A stretch of DNA of 64,000 bases, from the NCBI GenBank assembly GCA_945903465.1, contig CAMDOF010000022.1, forward strand, positions 1-64,000. Direction: 5' to 3'. Position 1 is the first letter of the stretch. Each line of letters begins with the position of its first letter. Position numbers and translations under genes: made by a program. Positions 17,225 to 26,367 of the stretch are shown piece after piece. A model generated the notes under the pieces. It saw only the letters and a program-made list of their open reading frames with translations, did not search any database and was not told the DNA's origin. Source of the stretch: Opitutus sp. GAS368 (GTDB lineage Bacteria; Verrucomicrobiota; Verrucomicrobiia; Opitutales; Opitutaceae).

Positions 17225-20104
17225 ATGTCCTCATTTTTTTTAATTTCACTGCGGCGCCGGCGGACGTCGGCACTCCTATCCCTGGTAACCTCAGCATTGA
17301 TTGGCCTCATTTTCAACCAGGGCCCTCTGTTCGCGCAGGGTGCGGCCCGTCCGACGACCGTCGTCCCGACGGTGACCGCGCCCACCACGGGTGGCGGGGG
17401 CGGAGGGGGAAATGCGGCCACGATCATACCCGGGGGCGGTGGGGGCGGAGGCAATGCGATCGCTAATTTACCCGGAATTTTGGCGGGTGGTGGTGGTGGC
17501 GGGGCTGGTGCGGTTAGCCAGCCGACGATTTCCGCTCCGCGGGGAGGCCTCGCTGGTGACACCATCACCGCGCGGATTCTCCTGCCAACCCAAACCGGCG
17601 GACAAAACACCACTGCGTCAACCACGTATCAATGGTCAGTTTCAGGGGGGCGAATCACCTCCGATGCCCGCATCGCGACCGTTCAATTTATCGCCGACAT
17701 CGCGGGAACCGTCACCCTAAACGTGGCGATCGCCGCAGACGGGACTTCGTACAACGCAACCGCCCAAGTGACCATCGTCTCCGCGCAAACCGCCGGAGCC
17801 GTGACGTCACCGGCAACCATTGCCACCAACGCGGCCGCGTTTACGGCTTCAGTTCCCGGTGCCCAAAATGGTGACCGGACCTTTCGCTGGACGGTCACCG
17901 GGGGCTCCCAGATTACCGCGGGACAAGGCACCGCCACCGTCACTCTCAACCCTGGGGCGGCAGGATTGCGGGAACTGACCTGCAATGTAAATCTGCAGAA
18001 CTTGGTGACAGTGCCGGTGCGAGCTTACGTTGTCGTGACGGGTGCGGGTGCACCGACCGTCTTGACAATTAACGGCGGATCCGGCGGCGCCACTGTGCCG
18101 GCCGGAACCCGCGTTGATATTTTCGCGCATACACCTGCCGCCGGCCAGGTTTTCGACCGCTGGACTGGCGACGTCGCGGCCCTCGGCACCGGCGCCCTCG
18201 CCCCCCTCCTCGCTCATACGGTTCTGACCATGCCCGCCACCGCGGTCACCCTGACCGCGACTTACAAATCCGCACCGACATGGGCGGCGGTGGTCGTGCA
18301 CAATTTTAATCCACAGACGCAGACGGCTGCGAATGGCCAGACGACCACGCTGAGCGCGACGCTGAGTTACTTCATCCCGGCGAATGCGGTGGGAATCGTG
18401 ATGATGCTCCACGATACTGGAGGGAGTCAGACCGATTGGTTTTCGCGACCTGAGCAGGTCTTGCTCGCCCGCGATCTCGTCGCCGCTGGCTTCGGAGTCG
18501 CCGCGCTCAGCAGCGTCAACCGAACGACGGGAAACTGGGGCGCCCAAAGCGTGCTGAGCAGCAATCTCGATGCGCTCAACCATACCGCCGCCCTCGACCG
18601 CTTTGGCCGCGATGGCCTCCTCGCCAATACGAAGCCGATATTCTTTGTCGGCACGGGGGCCGGGGCCAACGCGGCTTTGCGTTTCGGGGACCTGCTGAGC
18701 AACGCGCCTGCCGACCGCCCGGTTAAGGGTGCGATTCTTTATCTGACAACCGGAGTCGACACGCTCGCGGTGACATCAAAAGTTCCTCAATTTTTTGCGC
18801 TCGCCACCAACGACGATAATCTCGGGCCAACCGGCTTGGCGGATGCCCAAAATAACTCACAGTTACTCGGAGGGAGGGGCATTGCCACCGGCATTTATAA
18901 CAATCCGGTTTCGCCCATGCTTTCTGGGCGTTTTCGGGCGCTAAGCCTAACGAATCCCACCTTCACCGCCGCTGACGCGCAAGCCATATGGTCAGCCATA
19001 AAAACCGCCGGGGTCATCGATGAAAATAATTATGTCAAAGCCGTACCGACGGCCGCCGCGCTAACTGCGGCGCTTCCTGTGACCTACCAAAACCGCTCCA
19101 GCGAAGTCAGTGCGCTCTTGGCCGTCTCGGGGGCTGAACGGGAATTTTTTAGCTATGCCAACGCCCGTGTGCTGGCTTTCATGGGCCAACGCGTGACCAA
19201 CGCTCCGACCCCCGCTCCGGGCCGGCTGGTCAATCTCTCCACTCGCACCAAAATCGCGCACTTGAACGACGCCTTCGCTTTGGGCTTCAACATCTCCGGG
19301 ACACAGCCCGCCCAGCTCCTCATTCGCGGCATCGGTCCCGCGCTCACAAAGTTTGGTCTCGCCGGGGCCCTGCCAGCTCTTCGGCTCGAGGTTAACCGTG
19401 GCGCCACCGTCATCGCCATGAACGAAGGCTGGGACAAAGCTGCACCCGCGGGGAGCGCGACAGCCGCACAAATCGCTACTGCGGCCGCCTCGGTTGGTGC
19501 CTTTGCCCTAGGCGCGGGGGAGCTTGATACCGCCGTGCTTCTGCAACTCACCCCAGGAACCTATACGGCCAACATTAAGGGTGTAAACGGAGCGATTGGC
19601 GACGTCCTCGCAGAAATTTACGACGTCAGTCGAAACGGGACCAGGTTGACGAACCTTTCCACGCTGGCGAGCATCAGTGCGGAGGGCGATTTTATCACAC
19701 CTGGATTGGTGATTGCCGGGAACAACCCACGCACTCTGGTCGTTCGCGCGGTGGCGCAGGGATTAAGTGAATTTGGCATACCGAGCCAAGATCTCATCGG
19801 CGATGCGCGCATCTCGATTCTCACCACCGCGCCCAATGGAAATGTACAAACCGTCGGCAACAACAACAATTGGGGCCAAAACAATGCGGCCGTCCTGACC
19901 GCCGCTTTTCCCGCGGTCGGGGCATTTCCTCTTAAGACCGCGAGCGACGCCGCCATTGTCGATTCGCTTGCTCCGGGTAACTACACGCTGCAAGCGGGCG
20001 GCGCGCCCGCGATCGTCTTCCCCGCGGGCGTCCAAATTCCAGCCAACTTTGTCGCTCCTAACCAGACCGGCAGAATTTTGGTCGAAGTCTACGAAGTACC
20101 GTAA
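17225..20104 (+). CDS. large secreted Gly-rich protein with a hydrolase-like core lacking the Ser nucleophile
   Basis: Start at ATG 17225; a TTG four codons earlier is less likely. The 959-residue product has a signal segment ending near LFAQG, then Gly-rich runs (about 55-98), two Ig/PKD-like beta domains (about 100-280), and an alpha/beta-hydrolase-like segment (about 355-650). The segment contains MMLHDTGGS and FFVGTGAGANAALRF. The latter occupies the place of a nucleophile elbow (G-x-S-x-G) but has Gly478 where Ser is expected. From about residue 699 come two C-terminal beta repeats (LLIRGIGPALTKFG and LVVRAVAQGLSEFG, each with a conserved GAF-L and Asp-x-A region) of a kind I associate with Opitutaceae surface proteins. 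It is probably a surface or matrix protein; enzymatic activity is doubtful. Confidence 0.8.
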   Translation: MSSFFLISLRRRRTSALLSLVTSALIGLIFNQGPLFAQGAARPTTVVPTVTAPTTGGGGGGGNAATIIPGGGGGGGNAIANLPGILAGGGGGGAGAVSQPTISAPRGGLAGDTITARILLPTQTGGQNTTASTTYQWSVSGGRITSDARIATVQFIADIAGTVTLNVAIAADGTSYNATAQVTIVSAQTAGAVTSPATIATNAAAFTASVPGAQNGDRTFRWTVTGGSQITAGQGTATVTLNPGAAGLRELTCNVNLQNLVTVPVRAYVVVTGAGAPTVLTINGGSGGATVPAGTRVDIFAHTPAAGQVFDRWTGDVAALGTGALAPLLAHTVLTMPATAVTLTATYKSAPTWAAVVVHNFNPQTQTAANGQTTTLSATLSYFIPANAVGIVMMLHDTGGSQTDWFSRPEQVLLARDLVAAGFGVAALSSVNRTTGNWGAQSVLSSNLDALNHTAALDRFGRDGLLANTKPIFFVGTGAGANAALRFGDLLSNAPADRPVKGAILYLTTGVDTLAVTSKVPQFFALATNDDNLGPTGLADAQNNSQLLGGRGIATGIYNNPVSPMLSGRFRALSLTNPTFTAADAQAIWSAIKTAGVIDENNYVKAVPTAAALTAALPVTYQNRSSEVSALLAVSGAEREFFSYANARVLAFMGQRVTNAPTPAPGRLVNLSTRTKIAHLNDAFALGFNISGTQPAQLLIRGIGPALTKFGLAGALPALRLEVNRGATVIAMNEGWDKAAPAGSATAAQIATAAASVGAFALGAGELDTAVLLQLTPGTYTANIKGVNGAIGDVLAEIYDVSRNGTRLTNLSTLASISAEGDFITPGLVIAGNNPRTLVVRAVAQGLSEFGIPSQDLIGDARISILTTAPNGNVQTVGNNNNWGQNNAAVLTAAFPAVGAFPLKTASDAAIVDSLAPGNYTLQAGGAPAIVFPAGVQIPANFVAPNQTGRILVEVYEVP

Positions 20105-20137
20105 ACGGCCCTCCGGGCGGGGGCCCGTTATTTTTTT
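20104..20137 (+). terminator. intrinsic terminator of the Gly-rich protein gene
   Basis: AACGG-CCC pairs with GGGCCCGTT with one bulged base, followed by A and seven T. It begins at the last base of the stop codon. Confidence 0.75.
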
Positions 20138-20604
20138 GAGTTGGCCTTCTTGAGAAGGTGCGCCGGAGGTCCTCGTGTCAGCGAATAGGGCTTCGCCAGC
20201 CATGCAGCTTGAGCTCTGTACAGGCTATTCGAAAACTTCCTCGCGCGCTCCTTCTCCATAAAACCCGGCTGGAACTGCGTCGTCTCAATTCAGTCTGGGC
20301 GTGGCGTCGCGCCCACCACAACCGCGGCTTTCAGTGGTCCTAGTCGGGAGACGAGGCCGTGGACGGCTGATCACGAATGCCGCGGGCATAAGTGATTGCG
20401 GCTACCCAACGGCGATAAGAGTTCCGAAGTTCCGGCGGGCAGGAACGACCTTGCTGCCGTCCATGCTTGGTTTCGTTTCAACGGCATCGGGAAGGCTCAG
20501 TCCGATGGACGCCTTGGGGCGAAACGCGGCGGCGCCATCATTTCCGACAGAAAAAAGGCGGGGCAATGACGCCGGTCTGAAAAAGCCCAAGAGTCATCGC
20601 CGCT
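20138..20604. other. gap of about 470 bases with no recognisable gene
   Basis: It lies between converging genes. Short open frames on both strands show no motif, signal peptide or plausible start. No strong secondary structure seen. Confidence 0.4.
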
Positions 20605-21303
20605 CTATTTAACGTTAGCAGGTTGCGCCGGAGCGAGTGGCAGCTCACCCCGTTTCACAACGCCCGCCGCGTCGATTTCGAGGGAGAATCCGAGGCTGCG
20701 CCCCGCGGCCACGGGTTGAGAAACATCGCCACCCGCTGGGATAAAATCCACGCCGCCGGATTGCACGTGGAGTTGGTAGACGCCGAGACCAAGTTCATGC
20801 ATCCGAAGCACAACGCGGAAAACAGCTTCCCCAACCTCGACGGAGCCGGCAATCGTCGATAATGAAAATGAAGAACCTTGGGCGATCTTGAGAGGCTTGA
20901 CCGTGACCGCAACATCGCCGCGCAGCAGGCGCAGATACGTGCGGGAGAGGGTGGGTTCTTGCTTGAGATCGGACAGTTTTCCCCCTCCCGAAACCGGCGC
21001 CTGCCCAAACTCCTCAATCTCCAACTCAGCTTCCGAGCCCAATTGCAGCAAAACTCCATTCGACAACAAGAGCGTAAGCATCGCCCGCCGGCCAGTCACC
21101 ACCGTCGATCCGACCCGCAGGCGGTCATCGATCTTGAGGACGCGGCGCTGATCGCCCGCACTCAAAGTCACCTCACCAGTGACGGATGCGACGACAATGT
21201 TTCCAGGGCGCGGCAAAACCAGTTCCGGCCGCTGGGCGCGCGCCAAGCTTTCACCCAAAGTTACCAAGGCCAGAAGCAAGCCGAGCCAGCGCCGTGATTT
21301 CAC
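20605..21303 (-). CDS. secreted FecR-like domain protein
   Basis: A 232-residue product with a signal peptide (residues 1-23). The central domain is of the FecR type: VVASVTGEVTLSAGDQRRVLKIDDRL, VGSTVVTGRRAMLTLLLSNG, LRLLRGDVAVTVKPL and SSFSLSTIAGSVEVGEAVF. In FecR and its relatives this beta-helical domain senses or assembles envelope structures. Here there is no N-terminal cytoplasmic part and no sigma factor next door, so it is not a classical FecIR regulator. Many Opitutaceae carry such stand-alone secreted versions. It ends at a convergent gap after the Gly-rich gene. Confidence 0.82.
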   Translation of the reverse strand: MKSRRWLGLLLALVTLGESLARAQRPELVLPRPGNIVVASVTGEVTLSAGDQRRVLKIDDRLRVGSTVVTGRRAMLTLLLSNGVLLQLGSEAELEIEEFGQAPVSGGGKLSDLKQEPTLSRTYLRLLRGDVAVTVKPLKIAQGSSFSLSTIAGSVEVGEAVFRVVLRMHELGLGVYQLHVQSGGVDFIPAGGDVSQPVAAGRSLGFSLEIDAAGVVKRGELPLAPAQPANVK

Positions 21304-21547
21304 CCTCGTCGGCGTATCCGTCTAGGCCTTGCGCGCAAGCTCCTTTCGGCCGGAACCAAGATAAATTTGATTAACCCTAATCCGCCTAAGGCCAGCCGGC
21401 ACCACGAAACCTCCGGAAGAACCTCAATTAACCCGTCTCGCGAAAGCGCAAAACATCGATCACCGACAAAAAAGGCTGCTACGGTCAGGGGTGAGGATTT
21501 TTTTGTCTTCGCGCTTCCGCGCGACGTGTTCGCCCGCCGCCCGATGT

Positions 21548-21751
21548 CGCTCACTTAAACTGATCCCCTTCTGCTCACATAAATTGACCCACCTCCAAAA
21601 AAGCTGCTCAGAGAAATTGACCCTCGTTCATGCGGATGAACGCTCTTTCCGCCTCTGAACACGTGGAAAAAACCGGAACTCCTTGGAAAAGGAAGCAAAT
21701 CACCGGTGGATCAGTTTAACTGAGCAGCGGTGGGTCAAAATAGTTGAGCGC
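21548..21751. mobile_element. IS21-like end repeats without a transposase (remnant or MITE)
   Basis: Five copies of a motif of about 22 bp, consensus GCTCA-N3-AA-YTGA-CCCACC, form inverted ends. Three are in one orientation at 21549, 21571 and 21603, and two in the opposite orientation at 21705-21728 and 21729-21751. Multiple subterminal repeats at both ends are typical of IS21-family elements. Only about 80 bases lie between the arms, with no istA or istB, so this is an internally deleted or non-autonomous copy. Family assignment is by pattern only. Confidence 0.6.
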
Positions 21752-22530
21752 CACCCGCCGCCAATGGCTCGCCTGCTGCCGCGGTCACCGGAGCATCGAA
21801 AGCGCCAAGCACGACTGCCGGCGATATCACTGGGCGCGAAGACCGGAAACTCGGCCGCAACGCCCGCCGTGCTGGCAACCTTGTGCATGACCTCGGTGAT
21901 TGCTGGGAAGAGGGGCCGCGGCGATCGTGCCATCGTGCATTTCTGGCGATTTTCATCTCACCTTCGCCCGAGTGAGTATTTTCTTAGAAACTTCATCAAA
22001 AAAACTCTTCTTAAACTTTTTCTTCCTGCATGACATGCACTGTCGGCACCAAGAGTTCACCCGGCTCCGGTGATTTCCTGATCGCCAGAAATAGACGGTG
22101 TTCGCGCCGCTGGTCACAGAAAGAGGGGCTGTTCCGATCTGGATAAACAAAGGATTGAGTCGGCGCTCCCTCAGTTATCGTGGCCGGCCGTCCGGGCGAA
22201 TAAAGTGATCGGCGGAAGGATGGCGGTCTGCCGAGTGAAAACGGTGATCGCGACAATTGCCCCCCCTTCGAAGGGTTGCTTCGCAGGGGCTCAATTACCC
22301 CGAATGATGGTATGAACAAAAAATTCGGGGAAAACTCTTGGCGGACCAATCGGCGCGCACGGGCTGGTGGCCTCCTGCGCTCCGCCCGTCTCGGCGGCCT
22401 TCTAGCAACGGCTCGAGCAACCTCTCCGCTCGCCCCCGACACGACGCGGCCCCACCGGCGCCGCTTTGCGCTTCCTGCGCTCTTCCCGCGCATCATCATC
22501 AGGCAGCACCGGAATCCCGAGCCCGCTCTC
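21752..22530. other. gap with decayed sequence, possibly more insertion-sequence debris
   Basis: No convincing gene. Around 22200-22258 the motif GTGATCGGCGG and then AACGGTGATCGCG occurs, the kind of repeated GGTGATC seen at some IS21-type ends. A run of seven C follows at 22261. Open frames on both strands here are arginine-rich and look like non-coding GC-rich DNA. Confidence 0.35.
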
Positions 22531-24609
22531 TCACGGCACCGGAATCCACTGGACGCCGTCAATCGCCACATACCCTTCCGTCCCGGCATTGGAAATCTCG
22601 ACGTAACCCGACTTCCCCTTTTGAAAGCGAAAGGTGCCCACCGGGTGAAAAAGATTACGCACCGCCGGCTTTTTCTTTTGATCCACCGTGACCTTGGCCT
22701 CGCCGTCCGCATGTCTGATCACCACCGGCACATTTGACGCGCGATTGCCGTTCCACGGATACGCCACCAGTACCTGATAATACCCCGACTCCGGTAGGTC
22801 CGGCACAAACCGTGCGGTCTGGCTCCCCTTGCGAGCATTGTCATCATGGTGGTAACCACTTTCCAAATACGTCGAGTGAGCCGCGCTATTTCGATCAAAG
22901 CCGGTGCGCATGGCATCGAGGTCGTCCACGACCACTCCCGAGAGTTGCGCCTTGCGCACCACTTGGCGGGGAGCCAACGGCGCGCTCTCGAAATCCAGCA
23001 CTTGGCCGTCACTCTCCAGCCGCGCCTTCAACCTGGCCGGATCAATCTCCTGGATCCTCACGCCTTGCTCGATCGCCTGGACGGCCGCGGTCGCCGAGCT
23101 CTGGCCCAAGACCATAAAAACCGGCTCCATCCGAATGCTCCCAAACGCGATGTGCGTGGCACTAAGGCACGTCGGGGCCAGGAGATTGGTGCACTCCGAC
23201 GCCTTGGGTCGAAGGCTGCGAAAACTAATCGGGTAAGGTCGCACGCTCACCTGAACATCCCCTTCATTTCGCACGTACCCTTCGGCCGTGATGTACCGCT
23301 GGATATTATGAGAATCCATATTATAGGCCCCCATCCCCACGCTGTCTGTCACCACCTCCGCCCGCTGGCAGTTTCTCTCCGACATCACGTACTCGCTTAC
23401 CATCCGGCGCGCTTCCCGCACATACATTTGCCGCGGCCAATGCCCGTTATCGTTGAACTCATCCTTGGCCAGCCCGAGCCGTTGAAATTCCGCGCGCACG
23501 GTCTCAGGTACCCGCGGATGATACGCGAGCGTCCACATCAGGCCTTTCTGCCAGTCTTCGTGCGCTCTCCAAATTTTCGCCCGGGTCGCATAATCTGCTT
23601 CTGGGTACTCCCAGTTTTCACCGATAAAATCCGTACTGATCGCGTAATTATTATTCGTATCCGTCTTGCGATTTGGCATCCACACCGGATTCCACGGCAC
23701 GCGGTGATCGCCCGCCTCAAAGTTCCGCAGCAATAACTCAAACCATTGCGGATCGTAGGACGCTGGCTTCACCCACGCTAGGCGGTTTTCGGGCACATCC
23801 GTCGTACACATCCGAAAATTATAGGCCTGGATTTTTCGATCACCGGAGAATTCCTCGCCCGGGCCAGCCGGATTGATGCCCGGCAAGACTCCACTTTTGG
23901 GGTCACCGGGTTTCACGTAAGGATCGATCTTTTTAACGAATTGATGGCTGACGGTATGAGCCGCCTGCACTCCATTAATCGTCTCGCCATAAACCGCGTT
24001 CGCCTCGCGGCCGACGTGATAGCTAACGCCCGCCTTGGCCAAAAGATCGCCCTCGTAGGTCGCATCAATAAACATTTTTCCCGCGAACGCGCGCCCGCTC
24101 TCCATCACGATTCGCTCAATCCGGACACCCGATTTCACCACTCCGCGCGCGAGATCAAGCCGCTCACCTTTAACAACCGTAACCGGCCCCGCCACCACCC
24201 GCAGCATATCATCGAAAACCGCCGTCGCCACGTGCGGTTCAAAGGTCCACTGCGTCCGGTCCGCCGGATCATTCGTCATCCGCGAGCGTTGCCGATATTC
24301 CTCGCTGGTTTGGCGCAACCAACTTTCCGGCTTCTGATAGTGCGCCCAGATCCGACTGTAAAATTCACGCGAGATCCCGCCGATCGCCCGCTTATTGCCA
24401 ATGTCCGTGGCGCCCAGCCCCCCCGTGGTCAATCCGCCCAAAAACTGCGTGGGCTCAATCAGCACCGCGGTCCGCCCCATCCGCGCGGCTTGGATTGCCG
24501 CGACGACGCCAGCCGAGGTGCCGCCGTAAACCACGACGTCGTAACTGGCCACAGCGGCCTGACTCACCGCCACCAAAAGGGGAAAAATGATCCAAGGGGA
24601 TAACCACAT
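22531..24609 (-). CDS. secreted FAD-dependent oxidoreductase with C-terminal golvesin-like domain
   Basis: A 692-residue protein with a signal peptide (1-20). The Rossmann FAD site is VVVYGGTSAGVVAAIQAARM, followed by LIEPTQFLGGLTTGG, a pattern of the FAD-dependent oxidoreductase family (PF12831) often labelled 'xanthan lyase' by domain transfer. The last 110 or so residues (GYHHDDNARKGSQTARFVP ... YVAIDGVQWIPVP) match a golvesin C-terminal-like domain, associated with polysaccharide-active or surface proteins. The substrate is unknown; oxidation of a sugar or uronate residue is plausible. The alpha/beta hydrolase gene upstream on the same strand ends 180 bases away and may be co-transcribed. 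Confidence 0.9.
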   Translation of the reverse strand: MWLSPWIIFPLLVAVSQAAVASYDVVVYGGTSAGVVAAIQAARMGRTAVLIEPTQFLGGLTTGGLGATDIGNKRAIGGISREFYSRIWAHYQKPESWLRQTSEEYRQRSRMTNDPADRTQWTFEPHVATAVFDDMLRVVAGPVTVVKGERLDLARGVVKSGVRIERIVMESGRAFAGKMFIDATYEGDLLAKAGVSYHVGREANAVYGETINGVQAAHTVSHQFVKKIDPYVKPGDPKSGVLPGINPAGPGEEFSGDRKIQAYNFRMCTTDVPENRLAWVKPASYDPQWFELLLRNFEAGDHRVPWNPVWMPNRKTDTNNNYAISTDFIGENWEYPEADYATRAKIWRAHEDWQKGLMWTLAYHPRVPETVRAEFQRLGLAKDEFNDNGHWPRQMYVREARRMVSEYVMSERNCQRAEVVTDSVGMGAYNMDSHNIQRYITAEGYVRNEGDVQVSVRPYPISFRSLRPKASECTNLLAPTCLSATHIAFGSIRMEPVFMVLGQSSATAAVQAIEQGVRIQEIDPARLKARLESDGQVLDFESAPLAPRQVVRKAQLSGVVVDDLDAMRTGFDRNSAAHSTYLESGYHHDDNARKGSQTARFVPDLPESGYYQVLVAYPWNGNRASNVPVVIRHADGEAKVTVDQKKKPAVRNLFHPVGTFRFQKGKSGYVEISNAGTEGYVAIDGVQWIPVP

Positions 24610-24789
24610 TTATCGACGGTTAAGCAAAATGCTCCGCGCAACCAGCCCATTTTATCGAACACCGCGCGAGTGTTGCGACGATCATCTGACAATGACTCCG
24701 AGCACTTGGACGACCTTCGACGCTCCCACGGCCAACGCAGTTCACCTGGCTTTTTCCGAAGGTTCCAGAGCAGGGCTCGCTCGATACGG

Positions 24790-25812
24790 CTACCGCCCCG
24801 CTGGTTCCGGCTCGCCGACTCGATCGATCGGGTGCGTGAACAGATAACGCCAGACCGCCTCATGAAAGTAATCACCGTTCGCAGCTTTGCCCGCCGCACT
24901 GCCCGGCACGACCGAACTGTGCGCCCGTTTGGCATCTCCTTTGACGTCGAAGCGCGTGATCAATCGACGACTATTGCCAAACGGTGCGGCCGTCACATCC
25001 ACATCCACCACCGGGCCGAACTGCCCCAGTCCCAACATTCCCCAAGAGCGCGGGTAATGATCCCCGGTCCAACCGCTATCGAGGACATGGCTGAAACCAA
25101 AGATTCGCTGGGCGGGCGTCGCCGACTTGAAACCCGGCCAGCTCTCCAGTTGATCCCGAGGGCCGCAAAACGCCACGACGCGATCCACTTTTTGGTGAAG
25201 CGCAAAGCGGGTCGCGGTGGTCGCGCCATGAGAGCTCCCGGACATAATCACCTTATCCCACCGCAGCCCCTGGCCATCCGCGGTCAAGAATTGGCCCCAC
25301 TGGCCTAGCGGGTGCTCCCTAGCCAACCAGCGCACCCACTGCAACGCCCGCTCCATCATACCATCCGGCGGCGGGATCGCGGCGAGCTTGGTGAAATCTT
25401 CACCCGTCGCCGCCTCCAGTCGCATCTGACCCAGGCTGACGCCGTCATCCCGGACCGCCGCCGGGATGAGACCAAACCACTTGTTCGCATAGTGGACTTG
25501 AATCGCGTGCAGCCCGTAATCGCCCAAGCGATCAAAGAGCGGCGACCCATAGCCCATCAACCAAATCACCAACCGGCCGCGCGGCGCCACGCGGGTGTCA
25601 ACCACCGCATGCTCAAGATCCTGAATTTTCCCCGAGGAGTCTTTAAAAACAAAATCAATCTCGGGATGCTCCCTCGCCCGTGAATCCACTTCGCTCGCAC
25701 GTTTCGTAAGATGATAACGCTGCGGTTGCGGATCCGCATAGGCCGGTCCTCCGGGCTCCGCGGCCCAACTTGAGACCATCGCAAAGAGAAAACTCAGCAG
25801 ATAACGAAGCAT
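24790..25812 (-). CDS. secreted alpha/beta-hydrolase-fold protein
   Basis: A 340-residue product with an N-terminal signal peptide (MLRYLLSFLFAMVSSWAAE). It has a nucleophile elbow (GSSHGATTATRF), a strand with VVAFCGPRDQ that can place an acidic residue, and a late histidine in GDYFHEAVW. This suggests a complete Ser-Asp/Glu-His triad with Ser in GSSHG. No closer family or substrate can be named with confidence. It is upstream of the golvesin FAD oxidoreductase on the same strand. Confidence 0.75.
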   Translation of the reverse strand: MLRYLLSFLFAMVSSWAAEPGGPAYADPQPQRYHLTKRASEVDSRAREHPEIDFVFKDSSGKIQDLEHAVVDTRVAPRGRLVIWLMGYGSPLFDRLGDYGLHAIQVHYANKWFGLIPAAVRDDGVSLGQMRLEAATGEDFTKLAAIPPPDGMMERALQWVRWLAREHPLGQWGQFLTADGQGLRWDKVIMSGSSHGATTATRFALHQKVDRVVAFCGPRDQLESWPGFKSATPAQRIFGFSHVLDSGWTGDHYPRSWGMLGLGQFGPVVDVDVTAAPFGNSRRLITRFDVKGDAKRAHSSVVPGSAAGKAANGDYFHEAVWRYLFTHPIDRVGEPEPAGR

Positions 25813-26367
25813 AGAATATTTCCAACTAAACCGTCGCGGGGTACCGTGGTCAATCGGCGTTCACTGCCGATGCGTGCATTTCCAACGCGTCCACGCGCTC
25901 CGGCGCCGGCCCCTTCGGGTCATCTTATAATCGCTCCAACGGCTGCGTTGGATGCAATCCGCCGGACGCTTCGGCCGGGTCCTCCGCTGGCTCAGACCAG
26001 CGCAACGAAACGATCTTCCGACTCCTCGCGACGGCGCCGCCCGCTGGGCGAAACCCGACCAAGCGTGATCAACGGCTGTTTTCCAAAGAGGAGCGTCGGG
26101 CGAACCCTCACGTTCCGGGAGCTCAGCCGAACCTCGGCCCCGGCTCCTCATCGTTCCAAGATGCCGACTCCGATTGGTGGGTAGCCGGCGAGCGCCCGTG
26201 AGTGGACGAGTCAACCGTCGCGGGCGCTCGCGACCACGGAAAAGGCCCGGCATGAAGGGAGGGGGTTCTTGCGCCAAACCATCTACCGCGACCGCGGCCC
26301 CGCCTCGGACCGCGCTCCCCGCCAAAAAACGATGTCTTTTGTGCGGCGGTTGTTCTAAAATAAAAAG
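25813..26367. other. 555-base divergent intergenic region
   Basis: It separates a minus-strand hydrolase from the plus-strand ceramidase-like gene. An 11-bp perfect inverted repeat, GCGAGCGCCCG at 26188-26198 and its complement at 26221-26231, could form a hairpin. The long minus-strand open frame here is Arg-rich and lacks a motif, so it is not taken as a gene. Confidence 0.45.

Noticed and set aside
21300-21554. Possible PEP-CTERM sorting tail (LPEVSWCRLALGGLGLI)
   Set aside because: The motif is not PEP, the hydrophobic stretch is short and a gene in front of it is missing; perhaps an old remnant, but not supportable.
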